Positions 22,849-31,235 of a stretch of DNA of 64,000 bases are shown here, in pieces; position 1 is the first letter of the stretch; every line of letters starts with the position of its first letter. The stretch spans positions 789,150 to 853,149 of the forward strand of contig NZ_RPOK01000002.1 in NCBI RefSeq assembly GCF_003820355.1, given 5' to 3'. The stretch comes from Paralteromonas sediminis (lineage in GTDB: Bacteria; Pseudomonadota; Gammaproteobacteria; Enterobacterales; Alteromonadaceae). A program made the position numbers and the translations under genes. The notes beneath the pieces are model-generated. The model did no database searches and was not told the origin of the DNA. It saw only the letters and a program-made list of their open reading frames with translations.

Positions 22849-24099
22849 TTACGCTCTTACCTGACCCGAACCGGTGACAACAAACTTTTCTGTGGTTAAT
22901 GATTCGAGGCCCATGGGGCCGTATGCATGTAACTTAGTGGTTGCAATACCGATTTCTGCGCCTAACCCCAACTGACCGCCATCAGAGAACCTAGACGAGG
23001 CATTAACCATAACCACGGAAGCGTCTACTGAACGCAAGAAATCGTCTGCCCGCTGCTCATTTTTAGTACAGATGACTTCCGTGTGATTGCTGCCAAAGCG
23101 CTGGATATGGTCCAGTGCATCTGCATAACATTCAACTTGCTTTACGGCTATCTCAAGGCCTAAATATTCCTCACCGAATGCCTCAGCATCAAGCTCTCGC
23201 GCTCCCTCAAAAAAAACGAGTGACGCAGCATCACAGTTAACTTTTACATGGTGCTTTTTAAACAAAGCACTTGCCAGAGGTAAGAAATCGGCCGCGATAG
23301 ATTGGTGTACAATAAGCCCCTCAAGCGCATTACAGACGCCGGTTCTCTGTGTTTTACCGTTCTCTAACAAAGACACTGCCATCTCCAGATCTGCATCTTT
23401 GTCGATGTATAAATGACAAACACCTTTAAAGTGTTGAATAACAGGTACTTTACTGTGCTCAGTCACATAGTTGATAAGTCCCTCTCCACCACGGGGAATA
23501 ATGACATTGATATAATCTCTTTGCTGCATCAGCTCGTGCATCAAGCTTCTATCAGGATTTGGTATCACCGTAATTAATGCTTTGGGTAAACCATGATCGA
23601 CTAAGACGCCCTGCAAAACTTCAGCGATTTTCATGCTGGTTTGCAATGCTTCCCTTCCGCCTCTGAGAATACAGGCATTCCCTGACTTGAAACACAACGC
23701 GCCCGCATCGGCAGTCACGTTTGGCCGGGCCTCATAGATCATGCAAACAACACCAAGCGGCACCCGCATTTTACTTACGACTATGCCATTAGGTCTATTG
23801 GTCAGGTGCCGAAGTTTACCTACCGGATCCTCTAATGACACTAACGTCTCTATACCCGCCGCCATTTCTTCTACGCGATGTGCCGTTAGCGTAAGTCTGT
23901 CAAGCATCGCCGCACTGAGGTCATTGTTTTGCTCTCGAGCGACTTCAGATTCATTAACGCTTAATATCTTATCTTGATTCGCTCTCAACGCTTGGGCCAT
24001 ACCCGTGAGCACCGCGTTCTTTTGGTCTGTAGAGAGCATTGCGAGCACAGACGCTGCTTCATGTGCTTGTTTGGATAGTTCAGAAACAATAGACATCAA
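22849..24099 (-). CDS. proA: Gamma-glutamyl phosphate reductase
   Basis: This is the cytoplasmic NADPH-dependent second enzyme of proline synthesis, 416 residues as expected. It shows the aldehyde-dehydrogenase fold with IYEARPNVTADAGALCFKSGN, the catalytic cysteine in QRTGVCNALEG near residue 255, and the C-terminal GLGAEIGIATTKLHAYGPMGL block. It lies 18 nt downstream of putP, so the two form an operon. Its usual partner proB is not adjacent. It converges on the HNH relic with a 3-nt gap. Confidence 0.97.
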   Translation of the reverse strand: MMSIVSELSKQAHEAASVLAMLSTDQKNAVLTGMAQALRANQDKILSVNESEVAREQNNDLSAAMLDRLTLTAHRVEEMAAGIETLVSLEDPVGKLRHLTNRPNGIVVSKMRVPLGVVCMIYEARPNVTADAGALCFKSGNACILRGGREALQTSMKIAEVLQGVLVDHGLPKALITVIPNPDRSLMHELMQQRDYINVIIPRGGEGLINYVTEHSKVPVIQHFKGVCHLYIDKDADLEMAVSLLENGKTQRTGVCNALEGLIVHQSIAADFLPLASALFKKHHVKVNCDAASLVFFEGARELDAEAFGEEYLGLEIAVKQVECYADALDHIQRFGSNHTEVICTKNEQRADDFLRSVDASVVMVNASSRFSDGGQLGLGAEIGIATTKLHAYGPMGLESLTTEKFVVTGSGQVRA

Positions 24100-24117
24100 T
24101 AACCTATATAATTACGT

Positions 24118-25611
24118 TTAAGACTGTGTTGTGTCAGCATGAACATCATCAAATGTTGCTAATACGCTTTCATCAGTTTGTTTATCTGCCTTAGACATAA
24201 GCCAAAGCACTGCTGTATTCACCATAAAACCTGGAACAATTTCGTACATAACACTACTAAGCGCTTGTCCATTATCAAGCACAGGGACATAAATCCAGAA
24301 AAGAACGGTTCCCACCGCACTTAGCATACCTGTTAGCGCGGCTTTATGAGTCAGGCTCTTACTGTACAGACAAAACAGAACGAGAGGCCCAAAGGCCGCA
24401 CCAAAGCCGGCCCAGGCGTTACTTACCAGTGACAATACCGTGCTGGTCTGATCCAATGCCAGCAGCATGGCAACCACTGCAACGCCAAATACACCAAGGC
24501 GACCAATCATTACAGTGCGCTCTGGTGACAAAGATTTTTTAGCAACAACCTGATACACATCTTCAGTCAACGAACTGGCAGAAACCAAAAGTTGTGAAGA
24601 AATGGTGCTCATTATGGCTGCCAGAATTGCCGCCATCAAAAAGCCAGCAATGAGCGGGTGAAATAACAACTGAGACAACACAATGAATATCGTTTCAGGA
24701 TCAGAGACCGTTAAGCCAAACTCATTTGCATACGCAACACCCACAAAGCCTGTCGCCAGTGCACCCACTAAAGTAACGAGCATCCATGAAATACCTATAT
24801 TTCTTGCAGTGCTGACATCTTTTACCGACCGGATCGCCATAAAACGAACAATAATGTGCGGTTGACCAAAATAGCCCAGGCCCCAGGCTAAGGTCGAGAT
24901 CAATCCCAACACAGTAAGATTTTGAAGCGAGGTGTTCACGTCTGGGATAGATGCAAAAGCGGCGCTGTTCATCTGAGCGAAAGAATCAAACTCCAAAAAT
25001 GCTACTACTGGAACAAGCACCAGAGCCACAAACATTATGCAACCCTGAACAAAATCAGTCAGACTAACCGCAAGAAAGCCCCCTAGCATAGTGTAGGCAA
25101 CAACCACACCTAAAGTAATTGCGATACCTAGCTTATATTCAATAGCAAAAGCAGATTCGAAAAGCTTTCCCCCTGCAACTAAACCGGAAGATGTATACAA
25201 GGTGAAAAAAAGTACAATGATGGCCGCTGAGACAATACGTATCGATAAGGCGTTATGGCCAAATCGATTGGCAAAAAAAGCAGGTAGCGTTAGTGCGTCA
25301 TCGGCCTTCTCAGTGTAAAGCCGCAGCTTAGGTGCGACATAGAGGTAGTTAGCCAGTGCGCCCAACGTTAGACCGATACCAATATAGACAGCGTCAAAGC
25401 CAGCAGCAAACATAGCTCCAGGTAGCCCCATTAACATCCAACCACTCATATCAGATGCACCTGCGGAAAGCGCAGTCACCTGAGGGCTTACCTGGCGCCC
25501 TCCCAAAATATATCCAGAAATATCACTGGTTGAACGTCGGTAGGCAAACAGGCCGATTGCCAACATCACTATGAAATACAACGCTAAAGAATAATATCCT
25601 TCTACCGACAT
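24118..25611 (-). CDS. putP: Sodium/proline symporter PutP
   Basis: The product is a sodium:solute symporter (SSS family) of 497 residues with about 13 transmembrane helices. The N-terminal motif LGGRQVSPQVTALSAGASDMSGW and the block GLGYFGQPHIIVRFMA are those of PutP. It imports proline as nutrient or osmoprotectant. It is co-transcribed with proA (18-nt gap), an uncommon pairing of proline uptake with proline biosynthesis rather than with the catabolic putA. Confidence 0.93.
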   Translation of the reverse strand: MSVEGYYSLALYFIVMLAIGLFAYRRSTSDISGYILGGRQVSPQVTALSAGASDMSGWMLMGLPGAMFAAGFDAVYIGIGLTLGALANYLYVAPKLRLYTEKADDALTLPAFFANRFGHNALSIRIVSAAIIVLFFTLYTSSGLVAGGKLFESAFAIEYKLGIAITLGVVVAYTMLGGFLAVSLTDFVQGCIMFVALVLVPVVAFLEFDSFAQMNSAAFASIPDVNTSLQNLTVLGLISTLAWGLGYFGQPHIIVRFMAIRSVKDVSTARNIGISWMLVTLVGALATGFVGVAYANEFGLTVSDPETIFIVLSQLLFHPLIAGFLMAAILAAIMSTISSQLLVSASSLTEDVYQVVAKKSLSPERTVMIGRLGVFGVAVVAMLLALDQTSTVLSLVSNAWAGFGAAFGPLVLFCLYSKSLTHKAALTGMLSAVGTVLFWIYVPVLDNGQALSSVMYEIVPGFMVNTAVLWLMSKADKQTDESVLATFDDVHADTTQS

Positions 25612-25671
25612 CCGTACTGCACCCTTTAATTATTTTGACGCGCAACAGTATCATGACAATACACCAAGAGA

Positions 25672-28014
25672 TCAACAGTAAGGAGTCTGTTCAAACCACT
25701 TTAATAAATCGGGCAAAGGAAGCGGACGGCTAATAAAATAACCTTGAGCGTAATGACACCCCCACTCTGAGAGTAAGCTCAACGCCACTTCATCTTCGAC
25801 GCCTTCTGCAACCACTTCGAGGTTAAACGAATCTGCGAGCTTGAGCACAGTATTGACAATTTGCTGGTCTTCAATACTTTTCGACAAATTAAGCACGAAG
25901 CTTTTGTCGATTTTAATGACATCGACCGGTAAATCCTTTAAATAGGCCAGTGACGAGTAACCCGTTCCAAAATCATCGATTGCAACTTTGAAACCGCGTT
26001 CACGCAGAGCATCCAAGTTTTGAATTGCCAGATTTTGGTCGGCAACCAAGTCACTTTCAGTCACTTCGATCTGAACATCACTACTATTGAGTTCAAACTG
26101 TTCCAGTTTCTCGAAAAAACGGCCCAATAAAGCACTGTTTTCCACATCCTGCGTAGACAAATTAATCGCAATACTCACGGGATGACCAGCTTCTCGAAGG
26201 GTTGAGGTATCCACGATTACCTGGTTGATAACCCATTCAGTCACAATTTCAATCAGGCCTGCTTGTTCAGCTATGCCAATAAACTCATCCGGAGGCACAA
26301 AACCGAGTTCTTTGCTGTTCCACCTAATCAGGGCTTCAAGACCTTTTACCGTGTTGCTGCGTAAATCGATCTTTGGCTGATAGACCATAGAAAGCTCAGA
26401 CTGTTCTGAAATAAGCGCTCGTTTTAACTCGGTAATTATATCGAGCCTGCGCAAATATCGTGACTCTATATTGTCGCTGTACCGGGCCAGCCAGCTGCTC
26501 TCGTTTTTAGCGGCATCAATCACAATGTTCATTCGCCTAAACAAAAGCTCTGCATTATCTGCATCGTCAGGCAGGTCCATAATACCAAGACTTACTTTTA
26601 TCGGAATGGACAGCTCCTCTGTTTCGACAGGCTGTTCTAAAATGTACTTAAGTGTTTCTAGTTTAATTTCATCCAAGGGAGACTCAGGGATCCAAATCAT
26701 ATCGCTGCCGGACAGTCTGGAAGCTTCTCCCGGCCAGCGCGTTAAGCGCTCGGAGATACGCTGCAAACATATATCGCCATTTACATAGCCATATAAATCA
26801 TTAATCTGTCGAAAACCAACAATATTCAAGCCAATTACCTGAATATGCTCGCCTGATTCGAGCTTTTCACCGATCAATGTTTGAATGTGAGTGCGGTTAT
26901 ACAGACCAGTAAGGTCATCGTGCTGAGCCTGATAACGAATGCGTTTTTCACGGCTTGCAATGCTCTCCTGCATGGTAGAGAAAGCACTGGCTAAATGCCG
27001 GATTTCCTGTAAGCGGCCCGACACATCGAGTGACTTACCATAGTCACCAGCGGCAATTCGCTTGACGCCTTCAATCAAGCTAGACAAAGGCTCTGTAATC
27101 CGCCTTGAAACAAGCAAAGACACACCTAAGGAAGCGAACATGGCGATTACAGAAATCGTCAATATTGACACCTGAAGGCGGGTGAAACTTTTATATTGTG
27201 GACCAACATTTGCGGCAATAGCGATATTCACATTCGATTCTGCGTCATCGGTTAAGGTGAGACTTCTCAATACATAAGGTTTATCACCTTCCAGCGTCAC
27301 ATCAATCCAATTGACCTCGGATTGAGCACGACCCAGCAACTTATTTGCACTTTCCTTTGTCAACGATGTCGCAATGAGGGATTTTACAGGGGTATCGGTT
27401 AGTGCCCTTCCCGCCTGATATGCAATGAGATCAGCTTGGATGATATTACTTAAATCGGTAAGAAAACTGCCGTCAATCTCAAAGCCTACAATCAAAATAC
27501 CCTTGATCGTGGGTGCTCTGACAGGGACCAGTATCATCTGATACAAACTGCCGTTGACGATACCTATTGCTTCAGTATTCTCATTGTTGTCTTCCAGTAG
27601 CGCATTCACTGCATCTTCAAATTCAAATAACGAACCAGAAGTGAAAATACTGGGTTCACTGGTTTTTACAAACCCATTGATGTCTAACAGCGCCATGACA
27701 TCGGCGTCTATTCGCCTTGCGTTGCTGCGAAGATTGCTGTTTAGCGTGGCAGTGTCTCCACCTTTAGCCACATCAGCAACTACACCACGAAAGCCGAAAT
27801 CGCCGGCCAGCACAGTGGCCGAACTGGAGAGAATTTCAGAGCGATTTTCCAATACTCGCTCAAAGACATTATTGGCTACCACAAGACGATTAGCCAGTTG
27901 CTCGTCAACCATCTTTGCCGTAGAGGTCCAAACATTAACGAGGATCACCACGGCGGTGACAACGATGCTCCAAAACAACAGCCTGAACAAACTCTGTCGT
28001 AGAGTTAAATCCAT
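25672..28014 (-). CDS. Membrane HAMP-GGDEF(degenerate)-EAL c-di-GMP phosphodiesterase
   Basis: This 780-residue inner-membrane signalling protein has an N-terminal helix (about 8-28), a periplasmic sensor region to about residue 280, a second helix, and a HAMP linker (RRITEPLSSLIEGVKRIAAG). A GGDEF domain carries LSGSDMIW where RxGGDEF is expected, so no cyclase activity is likely. The EAL domain is complete: [40 protein letters not shown] and QGYF. It is therefore predicted to degrade c-di-GMP. It ends about 60 nt before the putP start, on the same strand. Confidence 0.9.
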   Translation of the reverse strand: MDLTLRQSLFRLLFWSIVVTAVVILVNVWTSTAKMVDEQLANRLVVANNVFERVLENRSEILSSSATVLAGDFGFRGVVADVAKGGDTATLNSNLRSNARRIDADVMALLDINGFVKTSEPSIFTSGSLFEFEDAVNALLEDNNENTEAIGIVNGSLYQMILVPVRAPTIKGILIVGFEIDGSFLTDLSNIIQADLIAYQAGRALTDTPVKSLIATSLTKESANKLLGRAQSEVNWIDVTLEGDKPYVLRSLTLTDDAESNVNIAIAANVGPQYKSFTRLQVSILTISVIAMFASLGVSLLVSRRITEPLSSLIEGVKRIAAGDYGKSLDVSGRLQEIRHLASAFSTMQESIASREKRIRYQAQHDDLTGLYNRTHIQTLIGEKLESGEHIQVIGLNIVGFRQINDLYGYVNGDICLQRISERLTRWPGEASRLSGSDMIWIPESPLDEIKLETLKYILEQPVETEELSIPIKVSLGIMDLPDDADNAELLFRRMNIVIDAAKNESSWLARYSDNIESRYLRRLDIITELKRALISEQSELSMVYQPKIDLRSNTVKGLEALIRWNSKELGFVPPDEFIGIAEQAGLIEIVTEWVINQVIVDTSTLREAGHPVSIAINLSTQDVENSALLGRFFEKLEQFELNSSDVQIEVTESDLVADQNLAIQNLDALRERGFKVAIDDFGTGYSSLAYLKDLPVDVIKIDKSFVLNLSKSIEDQQIVNTVLKLADSFNLEVVAEGVEDEVALSLLSEWGCHYAQGYFISRPLPLPDLLKWFEQTPYC

Positions 28015-28142
28015 AGAATTGTCTCCCAGCCCCTATTTTGGGGTGTCTCTACGCTATCGTTTTTAGACTTAAGCACTCGGTATACAAACACAATTTGTCA
28101 TTTAGCATATAGCCATGCTACCCACAACAGTGCAAAAATCCT

Positions 28143-28158
28143 AGTACAAATTTGTACT
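28143..28158. promoter_or_regulatory. Perfect 16-bp palindrome upstream of the EAL gene
   Basis: AGTACAAATTTGTACT lies about 130 nt upstream of the start of the membrane EAL protein. A perfect palindrome of this size in a short intergenic space suggests a dimeric regulator's operator. The binding protein is unknown. Confidence 0.4.
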
Positions 28159-28194
28159 TATGGTAACGCTAAAGGTCGACTAGGAGAAAAGAGA

Positions 28195-28227
28195 AACAAA
28201 AAAGCCAAGTCACAAAGGACCTGGCTT
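28195..28227 (-). terminator. Intrinsic terminator following the tRNA-Leu remnant
   Basis: A 10-bp stem (AAGCCAGGTC against GACTTGGCTT on the minus strand, one mismatch) with a 6-nt loop is followed by TTTTTTGTTT on the minus strand. It lies just 3' of the tRNA-Leu-like 3' end, exactly where a tRNA operon terminator belongs. Confidence 0.75.
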
Positions 28228-28235
28228 CTTTTGTT

Positions 28236-28258
28236 TGGTGCGGAAAGCGGGACTTGAA
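28236..28258 (-). other. 3'-terminal 23 nt of a tRNA-Leu-like gene (attachment-site remnant)
   Basis: On the minus strand the sequence runs from the T-loop TTCAAGT through the 3' T-stem strand CCCGC and the acceptor strand TTTCCGC to CCA, then a terminator. The T-loop, stem and CCA are those of a gammaproteobacterial tRNA-Leu. The 5' side does not continue as a tRNA: the expected GCGGG before the loop is instead a sequence ending GGCGCT. Such a tRNA 3' end with its terminator, lacking the 5' part, is what remains at the edge of an element integrated into a tRNA gene. The intact tRNA is not seen in this window. Confidence 0.7.
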
Positions 28259-28722
28259 AGCGCCCTTCACCCTCATATACCTTGAAATACGCAGGCTACA
28301 ACTTGTGAACGAGGTATACAGGGGTATTTGCTGGTATCACAACGATCCAAATGAGATCCAAGTTTATACTCAACAATGCTAAGGTCATATAATCAGATTA
28401 TGCTGACAACTTACCAAAAATTTCTCTTTAATTCTGTTATTAATTGACCATGTAAACGAGTTTTTAAACAGGTATGATTTTCTACTACCGTCTCATATAA
28501 CGAGCTCTAATATGTAAACGGGATTTCAACTCCGAAGTGCACCACTCGCCCATTAGGCTGCTTTTCTCATTTCTTCGAAGACCAGAACGATAAACAGAAA
28601 AAGATTGAAGTGGACATCACACAAGTGTCAAGGAGTTATCGACGTATACTATGCGCTCTTTGGACCACGCGGCGTAGCAAAATTAATATCGATAAGTTGC
28701 CATCCTTGGCTGAGGACAAAAA
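28259..28722. other. Non-coding stretch beside the tRNA remnant
   Basis: About 460 nt with no credible gene on either strand. An integrase gene would be expected here next to a tRNA attachment site, but no integrase motif could be read, so it has either been lost or lies at the other end. The 73-residue plus-strand frame at 28605-28826 is a shadow of the small minus-strand gene. Confidence 0.4.
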
Positions 28723-28944
28723 CTAATAGAACCGAAGAAGGGCAAAAGAGAGCAGCGCACGACCATTATCCTCATGGGCGTAACGAGCACGATAGCGTTT
28801 TACGCCAAAAGTTACTTTGGTATTGAGCAAGCAACTAAGTAACAGTAGTTCTGCGGCTTGGTAAACTAATGCAAGGGTAATGATTACGCCTTGCAACAAG
28901 CCGATAACCACGCAAAGTATTTTCACAGCGTCATTTTGACTCAC
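28723..28944 (-). CDS. Small hydrophobic protein, translationally coupled
   Basis: A protein of about 73 residues with one or two membrane segments (VKILCVVIGLLQGVIITLAL, then a Leu-rich stretch) and a basic C-terminal half (KRYRARYAHE). I choose GTG 28944, whose GTGA overlaps the stop of the 119-residue gene; the frame opens one codon earlier at TTG. The coupled arrangement supports it as real. No family is recognised. Coat-like or channel-like small membrane proteins are common in small mobile elements, but that role is a guess. Confidence 0.5.
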   Translation of the reverse strand: MSQNDAVKILCVVIGLLQGVIITLALVYQAAELLLLSCLLNTKVTFGVKRYRARYAHEDNGRALLSFALLRFY

Positions 28945-29300
28945 CAATCATCACCCCAGGCATCAAACCCTGTATCCATACTATCGTTGAAAAGGGAGTC
29001 GTTAGTATCACTGAATGGCTCTATGCCCGCGCCAAAGATGTCATTATCACACAAGCGTGAAGACTCAGTTGTTGTTATCTCTTCTATGTCTTGTGTATTG
29101 GATTGACCTATGGCATTGCCCATGACATCAATGCAAGCATTTGGCGCTATCAGCGGTAATCCTGTTGCAGGGTTGATGGAAGTTGAAGCTATAGGACTGT
29201 CATCTATCTCGGAACACTCATCATGCGCATCACATGCGTCATTATCAGTTTGCCGTGGCGGGATACCTAAAAAGCCAGCAAGGGTAAATTCATGTTTCAT
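28941..29300 (-). CDS. Acidic hypothetical protein of the small element
   Basis: A 119-residue protein, strongly acidic, starting MKHEFTLAGFLGIPP with AGGA about 8 nt before the ATG. A central INPATGLPLI ... IDVMGNAIG block looks like a conserved motif. No transmembrane segment or known domain is recognised. Its last four bases overlap the start of the small hydrophobic protein. It reads away from the structured region and from the replication-relaxation gene. Confidence 0.6.
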   Translation of the reverse strand: MKHEFTLAGFLGIPPRQTDNDACDAHDECSEIDDSPIASTSINPATGLPLIAPNACIDVMGNAIGQSNTQDIEEITTTESSRLCDNDIFGAGIEPFSDTNDSLFNDSMDTGFDAWGDDW

Positions 29301-29399
29301 TTTATTTTCCTGTAAGTCGTTATCTACACTGGAAAAATTAATGAAATTATGGTAGTTTTCAAATTCTTGACTGCGATGCTCAGCAACAACAATTTGCCC

Positions 29400-29534
29400 T
29401 CATCTAGAGGCTATTCTATAAGTGCTGGGCAAGTAAAAGTGCCGACCAAATGGGCATTTGGCAGCACTGCATTTTATTTTTTGCACCTTATCGTGCATCC
29501 TTTTCAAAAAAACGTATTTACTAACCGGTGTCAT
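29400..29534 (-). CDS. Possible 44-aa basic Cys-containing peptide
   Basis: The frame from ATG 29534 gives 44 residues with a KIKCSAAKCPFG core and several Lys/Arg, 99 nt upstream of the 119-residue gene on the same strand. A strong AAGGAG (29555-29560) sits 7 nt before a different ATG at 29547, which opens only 8 codons and overlaps this frame. Either the short frame is a leader coupled to this peptide, or an indel has split one gene. Confidence 0.3.
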   Translation of the reverse strand: MTPVSKYVFLKRMHDKVQKIKCSAAKCPFGRHFYLPSTYRIASR

Positions 29535-29649
29535 TTATTGGCATCATAATCACACTCCTTATAGTTGTATGTTGGCAAACGTTGCCACGTTAATGTGTCG
29601 ATGACAGCGTTTAAATTCGGTGAACCCGTGGCTGTAGAGTATGAAGTTT

Positions 29650-30250
29650 AAGCGGACGAGAGCGTGCACGGACTCTGCGCTCAGTCTTCATAGGCACAGT
29701 GTGCCCCGTGCACGTCATGTCACAAAAGCTTGATTAGGCTAAGTGCTACATATGCGCTAAGCGCATATCTCGCATTTGCGTGGCACGCAAACTGCAAAAA
29801 CAGCGTTTGTGAAACAAACCAATAAGACGCGAAAGAAAAAACAATGACATTGTGTTTTTCTGAAGCAGGCCATTGTCCGTGGCAGCGGACTACCCTCATT
29901 CACGTTTTGCCCAAAGCAAAATGGGGTGGCTGCAATTAAGCAGACAGCCCACCATTACCGCTAAGCAGAAAAGCGGCATGTTGTCACACACTGCCCGTGC
30001 AACAATATGGCACAGTGCCAAGCGGCGTTAATGGGGGTAGTACGGTGCAACCGGACAATGGCCTTGGAATGGAAAGGTGAAGGTGAGACAACCACCTTCA
30101 GTCAGCGTGTCAATTATGATTGACCGTAGAGCTGACGTGCCTTGCCAGTCCACTTGTCCTCAGTGCCGCGCAATGAGGGCAACTGCCAAAAGGCAGGAAG
30201 TGTTGTGATAATCATCACAACATTCATTCGGTTATAGGCGTTATAACGTC
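29650..30250. ncRNA. Large structured non-coding region (candidate RNA or single-strand origin)
   Basis: About 600 nt without an open frame but with dense helices. An outer 13-bp perfect stem (29867-29879 with 30052-30064) encloses a 12-bp stem (29889-29900 with 30030-30041) that pairs fully only if a G-U wobble is allowed. Inside lie small hairpins (29905-29921, 29958-29976). Outside lie 29663-29671/29706-29714, 30078-30085/30093-30100, a double stem 30101-30136, 30183-30196, a 9-bp stem 30201-30222 and 30231-30247. Nested stems and the wobble favour an RNA. The strand and ends cannot be fixed by eye. It lies between divergent genes of the small element and could also contain an origin. Confidence 0.5.
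29750..29768. repeat. Palindrome copy 1 (TGCGCTARGCGCAT)
   Basis: ATATGCGC-TAA-GCGCATAT is a perfect inverted repeat with a 3-nt centre. Its 14-nt core recurs with one change at 31739-31752. A second near-perfect palindrome (TTTGCGTG-G-CACGCAAA, 29775-29791) follows directly. Paired palindromes about 2 kb apart may be element ends, iterons or recombinase sites. Confidence 0.55.
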
Positions 30251-30348
30251 TCTTGATGAAAAGCAGGATGTATTTCGTCATATCAACGCCCAAAATTTGT
30301 ATTGGCAAATCCTTTTTAGCGATATCACAATCAAAAAAAGGAAACATC

Positions 30349-31209
30349 ATGACGCAAATACCGACCCACGTTGAGGCACTGAATCATTTAGCGGGTATTG
30401 ATATGCGCTACCACCATGGTAGGAATAATCACGAAATAGGGGTAAGCAGGAAGGTACTAAGTATGTGCATCGCCGGCCGATTTTCCATGATAGCGCCTGT
30501 ACTTATCAGGCCGCTTTACGGCATCACCCAGCGTGCAGCACTTACGCACCTCAACAGCTTAGTAGACCTTGGGTACCTATCCGTCTTTCACACTCACCGC
30601 GCCATAGATAACCGGCTCTACGTTTTAACAAGGGATGGGGCAGCCTTTGGCTCCGAGCTTATTCAATATCCCATTCCGTTTCGCTCCAAAGCTACACCAT
30701 CACTTCAGGTGAATCACAATACCATCGCTCATGACTTAATGAATGCGTATGTACTTTTGCGGGGTGTGAATCGTGTAAGTAAAAACGGTGAGGCCAATCC
30801 CTTATGGAGTGGGTTTGTGACAGAGCGAGAATTTGCCAGGCTTTACCCCTCGCATCAAATACGTACTGTGGATGGACTGGTAAGGGAGGTTGGCGACAAA
30901 GAGAGCTTTGCAGCGGTGGAGCTTGAAAACAGTTTTAAGAGTCGAGCATTAAGACAAACTATCTTGGAAAAGTATGCCTATGCGCTTAACAGCGGCTACT
31001 ACAACAAGGTATTTTTGTTCTCGCAGCAGCGTAAAATCTTTGATGATGCCAAACGGCTTCATGACGATATTTTTGAAATGCAGCGACATGCACAAACCCA
31101 ATCCAAAAAAGGGGCGTCACTGTCACTATCCGATATCGATAGATTAGAGGAAGGCCTGATTTTTAGAACCGTTTTTTGTGATGAGCTACAGCGAGTCTTT
31201 TACCCATAG
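30349..31209 (+). CDS. Replication-relaxation-like winged-helix protein
   Basis: The 286-residue product has an N-terminal winged-helix region (RPLYGITQRAALTHLNSL, then YLSVFHTHRAIDNRLYVLT) and a C-terminal domain with RTVDGLVREVG, VELENSFKSRALRQTILEKY and KVFLFSQQ, the pattern of replication-relaxation family proteins of plasmids and mobilisable elements. I start at ATG 30349 because AAAGGAAA precedes it by 5 nt; the frame extends back to 30253 over sequence with no ribosome site. A role in replication or mobilisation control of the small element is inferred. It diverges from the acidic-protein operon across the structured region. Confidence 0.7.
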   Translation: MTQIPTHVEALNHLAGIDMRYHHGRNNHEIGVSRKVLSMCIAGRFSMIAPVLIRPLYGITQRAALTHLNSLVDLGYLSVFHTHRAIDNRLYVLTRDGAAFGSELIQYPIPFRSKATPSLQVNHNTIAHDLMNAYVLLRGVNRVSKNGEANPLWSGFVTEREFARLYPSHQIRTVDGLVREVGDKESFAAVELENSFKSRALRQTILEKYAYALNSGYYNKVFLFSQQRKIFDDAKRLHDDIFEMQRHAQTQSKKGASLSLSDIDRLEEGLIFRTVFCDELQRVFYP

Positions 31210-31232
31210 AAAAAGCGCTCAACCGAGCGCTT
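31209..31232 (-). terminator. Intrinsic terminator of the 77-aa membrane protein gene
   Basis: A perfect 8-bp stem AAGCGCTC-AACC-GAGCGCTT lies between two convergent genes. On the minus strand it ends in a TTTTT run. It directly follows the minus-strand gene stop at 31236 and may also stop the plus-strand gene. Confidence 0.75.
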
Positions 31233-31235
31233 CAA

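Noticed and set aside
28605..28826. 73-aa plus-strand frame
   Set aside because: It overlaps the coupled small membrane-protein gene on the other strand and has no ribosome site.
29349..29549. 66-aa plus-strand frame
   Set aside because: It has no ribosome site, and the opposite strand has better signals (AAGGAG, Cys-containing frame).
30114..30350. 78-aa minus-strand frame opposite the replication-relaxation leader
   Set aside because: It runs through hairpins of the structured region and the ribosome site of the divergent gene; no coding character.
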